Positions 62,195 through 64,000 of a DNA stretch of 64,000 bases are shown here, piece by piece. Within the stretch, counting starts at the first letter, position 1, and each line of letters starts with the position of its first letter. The notes under the pieces are model-generated. The model was not told the origin of the DNA. It saw only the letters and a program-made list of their open reading frames with translations, and made no database searches. Made by a program: the position numbers and the translations under genes. The stretch is from Amblyornis subalaris (taxonomy: Eukaryota > Chordata > Aves > Passeriformes > Ptilonorhynchidae). The stretch covers positions 12,786,479 through 12,850,478 of the forward strand of contig JACAXG010000013.1 in NCBI GenBank assembly GCA_018881555.1. The letters are read 5' to 3'.

Positions 62195-62358
62195 CTTTGC
62201 ACTGGAAGTGGTGGGTGGGGGTGGTGAGCAGCAGCCTGTCCACCATGGCTTCGGGGCCGCGGCAGCGGGCGATCCCAGGCTCCTTGTATCCCGCCTTCAC
62301 CCACTCGGAGAGCCAGCGCAGGTGGCAGTCGCAGTGCAGGGGGTTGGTGCCCAGGGCC
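62195..62358 (-). CDS. SLIT3: SLIT3 exon: C-terminal cap of the 4th LRR domain (LRRCT)
   Basis: This 164-nt exon encodes 54 full codons from [11 protein letters not shown] to HHFQCK. It is the cysteine-rich cap that closes the fourth leucine-rich-repeat block of Slit. Seen: the LRRCT signature HCDC followed by RWLSEW, then GIARC and FQC supplying the remaining cap cysteines. The exon starts with the last base of a codon (phase 2, usual for Slit LRR exons) after ACGAG and ends one base into a codon before GTAGGA. That G joins AG of the next exon to give Glu. The 3' splice site is weak: the bases just before the AG are GCACCACG, and the only pyrimidine-rich stretch (CTCTGCTAATTGTTTT) lies further up. 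The residues match SLIT3 ([22 protein letters not shown]) better than my recollection of SLIT2. The exon is GC-rich, with mostly G/C third positions. Confidence 0.95.
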
Positions 62359-63429
62359 CTCGTGGTGCAAAACAATTAGCAGAGGTTATTTGGCAAAGAT
62401 AACAGCTCTGACCTCACCGAGGCACATTTTATTCCGTATTTCCACACGGTTTGTTTCACAACGTGGGAAGGATCTGATGAACATTCAGGAAGTATCTTAG
62501 ATTTATCTCCTGCAGTATTTCCACTCTCCTCCTTTCTTCCCATCACTAGTTAGGCAAGTTGTATAAATACCTAACAAGAAATCCCTTTTTCAAACAATTG
62601 TGCTTGAACAATGTCACCAGACATATTGCTTTCATCCAATTTATCACATTGGTTCCCTTTATTTAATTCTTTGCCCTTCCTGAGCATATTCTAACAGTGA
62701 ATTATGTAATTTAGTTTGGATCTGATGACTCATGTTAATCACTCCTCACCAGATGAAACACACACACAGAGAATACCTTCTTTTTCCAAACTGCAACCTG
62801 GTGTCTGCTAAGTTTTTTTATGGCTTTGAAAACACATTTGCTGCTTAACCCGTCGTTTGAGTACGGTCACACAGTTGAAGAAGATTAATTTATATAGTGA
62901 AAGTATAAACCTCGGAATTTTTCCTTTATTCATGGTCATCTATCCAAAAGAAAACAAACCTTTTTACCTTAAATTTAGATGCTGCCTTGACTCATTTGTA
63001 CTTCTCCTTCTCTTAAAGAAAGTATCTTTTCAAGCAATCAGCCAATTACACACAAAGTCCAGGCTTCAGAAAAGTCAGTTTAAATCCAACTAATTTTTGA
63101 AAGCTTGAAGAAATACATGTTGAAAGTCTGAATTTGGTTTGCTCAAAGGAAANGTAAGACCTTAGTTGTACAACACCTGAATTGCCATGGGAAGAAAATG
63201 ATCTAAATAAAGAATAGCCCAGGGAAGAGCTGCTAAAGCAACCAGTGATTCAAATTGGGTCTTAGACTTTAAAATTTCTGCATATGCTATAAACTATTTT
63301 TAAGATGGTACTTTACACTCAAGCTTCTTTCAAATAAAAACATACCAGGCAAGATATTAGGATAGAAACCTCAGTAAATTTGTTGATACATTTCTATTGG
63401 AGTGACTAATGAACCCACTGTGCCCTAGA

Positions 63430-63475
63430 CAGATTCATAATGAGAGTTCATAGGTTCAAGCCCTGTCTGGGGCTC
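63430..63475 (+). mobile_element. Possible tRNA-derived SINE remnant (B-box-like)
   Basis: GAGAGTTCATAGGTTCAAGC continuing CCTGTCTGGGGC resembles the T-arm and B-box end of a tRNA-derived SINE; GGTTCAAGCCC is at 63453-63463. No convincing A box or cloverleaf lies upstream, so it is not a tRNA gene. At best it is an old SINE fragment. Confidence 0.25.
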
Positions 63476-63603
63476 ATTCATCAAAATTAAATGTGTACTG
63501 CAGCTCAGCATTAAAAAATATCCATCCACTCTTCCTGTAAATCCATTGCTTACAATGGAAAAAAACTACTGGGTTGACTTTTCGACCCTGTAACTGTGAT
63601 CAA

Positions 63604-63655
63604 CTGGCTCACTTGTCCAAGGTCAAACAGAATGCAGCAGTGAAAGCTGCACTGA
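63604..63655 (-). mobile_element. Possible old MIR-like SINE fragment
   Basis: CTCACTTGTCCAAGGTCAAACAG followed by AATGCAGCAGTGAAA resembles the complement of the MIR core (CTTGCCCAAGGTCACACAGC, TAAGTGGCAGAG). It is short and diverged, so this is tentative. Confidence 0.35.
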
Positions 63656-63900
63656 GAAATTTTTAGTGTTGAGCAACTGCCATATATAAAATGGGAGTGG
63701 GAGGACAACGGAAAGCTCATTACCCTGTTAATTAATATTTATAAACTACATTAAAAATAAAGCTGCTCTATAGCCACTCGAAATGATTACCAATAATATT
63801 GTTGACAACTTCAGAAATTATCACATGTATCCTTCCATTCTTCTGGTTGTTTCTTGTGCTTTGTTTGAGAGGTTTTTCCCTTTTTATTNTTTTTTCCTTT

Positions 63901-63915
63901 GGTTTGGTTTGGTTT
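63901..63915. repeat. (GGTTT)3 in a T-rich tract
   Basis: Three GGTTT units lie inside a longer T-rich low-complexity stretch (about 63871-63920, with one N at 63889). Confidence 0.7.
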
Positions 63916-64000
63916 TTTTCATTTCTAGGAACTATAGTGAACTCTCATATTTTCATTCATGAGTTCTAACATACTATCTCGATTTCTTTGCTCATTAAAG

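Larger units (their letters stand above)
1..64000 (-). other. SLIT3: SLIT3 gene, internal part (4th LRR cap to mid LamG)
   Basis: The whole window lies within one minus-strand gene. Nine exons encode, in order, the last LRR C-terminal cap, EGF1-6 and the start of the laminin-G domain of a Slit protein. Seen directly: the exons join in frame with border phases 2,1,0,2,1,2,2,0,2 (start of the first exon, then each junction) and canonical AG/GT ends, giving about 430 contiguous residues. Family knowledge: Slits are large secreted ROBO ligands that repel axons and act in vascular and organ development; the second LRR block binds ROBO, while the EGF/LamG region contributes to matrix and heparan-sulphate interactions and processing. 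SLIT3 is favoured over SLIT1 and SLIT2 by recalled paralogue differences ([44 protein letters not shown]). The promoter, LRR exons and 3' exons are outside the window. Confidence 0.96.
62359..64000 (-). other. SLIT3: SLIT3 intron upstream of the 4th LRR cap exon (partial)
   Basis: This is non-coding intron 5' of the LRRCT exon, truncated by the window edge. I see no exon: the LRR exon that must precede lies beyond 64000. It holds two old SINE-like traces (about 63430-63475 and 63604-63655) and, at the far end, a T-rich tract with three GGTTT units (63901-63915). The rest is unremarkable AT-rich sequence. Confidence 0.85.

Noticed and set aside
62598..62620. TTGTGCTTGA, identical to the start of mature miR-218 (miR-218-2 is hosted by SLIT3)
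   Set aside because: The match stops after ten bases (followed by ACAATGTCAC) and there is no hairpin partner nearby. The known miR-218-2 sits in an intron among the LRR exons, which lie above 64000.
63430..63475. tRNA gene with B box GGTTCAAGCCC
   Set aside because: No A box or cloverleaf stems; kept only as a possible SINE remnant.
1..64000. CRISPR arrays, operons, bacterial terminators or phage elements
   Set aside because: The window is vertebrate intron-exon DNA; no spaced direct-repeat array or prokaryotic gene organisation is present.

Overview
The window is vertebrate nuclear DNA, most likely from a bird. It is intron-rich and non-operonic, and contains an avian-type CR1 3' end, older CR1-like and MIR-like fragments, and an interspersed repeat I recognise from bird genomes. 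Scattered single Ns suggest a draft or consensus assembly. I cannot narrow the species.

One large gene fills the window on the minus strand: the middle-to-late part of SLIT3, the secreted axon-guidance and angiogenesis ligand of ROBO receptors. Nine coding exons, read from high to low coordinates, encode without gaps the fourth LRR C-terminal cap (62195-62358), EGF repeats 1-6 (58259-58383, 43142-43239, 36865-37004, 24663-24756, 19941-20078, 16003-16243) and the first part of the laminin-G domain (16003-16243, 14591-14721, 381-535). All splice phases are mutually consistent and all exons have AG/GT borders. SLIT3 rather than SLIT1 or SLIT2 is chosen from diagnostic stretches such as [25 protein letters not shown] and [19 protein letters not shown]. 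The leucine-rich repeats lie above 64000. The rest of LamG, EGF7-9 and the cystine-knot tail lie below position 1.

The remainder is intron (about 1.3 to 15 kb each). The most interesting item is a compact ATG-to-stop frame of 84 codons (or 80 from a better-placed second Met) at 55381-55635, minus strand, inside the intron between the EGF1 and EGF2 exons. It has a convincing signal peptide, an acidic pro-like segment ending DEDER, and a C-terminal six-cysteine block (C-x7-C-x6-CC-x8-C-x-C) reminiscent of inhibitor-cystine-knot peptides. A TATA-like element lies upstream, and ATTAAA plus a G/T-rich tract lie downstream. I do not recognise it as a named gene. It is the best candidate here for something undescribed, but its expression and conservation are unproven.

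Other non-coding structure: a CpG-island-like block at about 4020-4740 with a 20-bp-period minisatellite; a CpG-rich block next to an AT-rich, possibly conserved segment at about 13090-13400; a smaller CpG cluster near 45480-45610; a 45-bp-period repeat (30565-30690) inside a bird interspersed repeat; CR1 copies at about 57945-58065 (minus) and 44510-44900 (plus, old); and several old SINE-like fragments.
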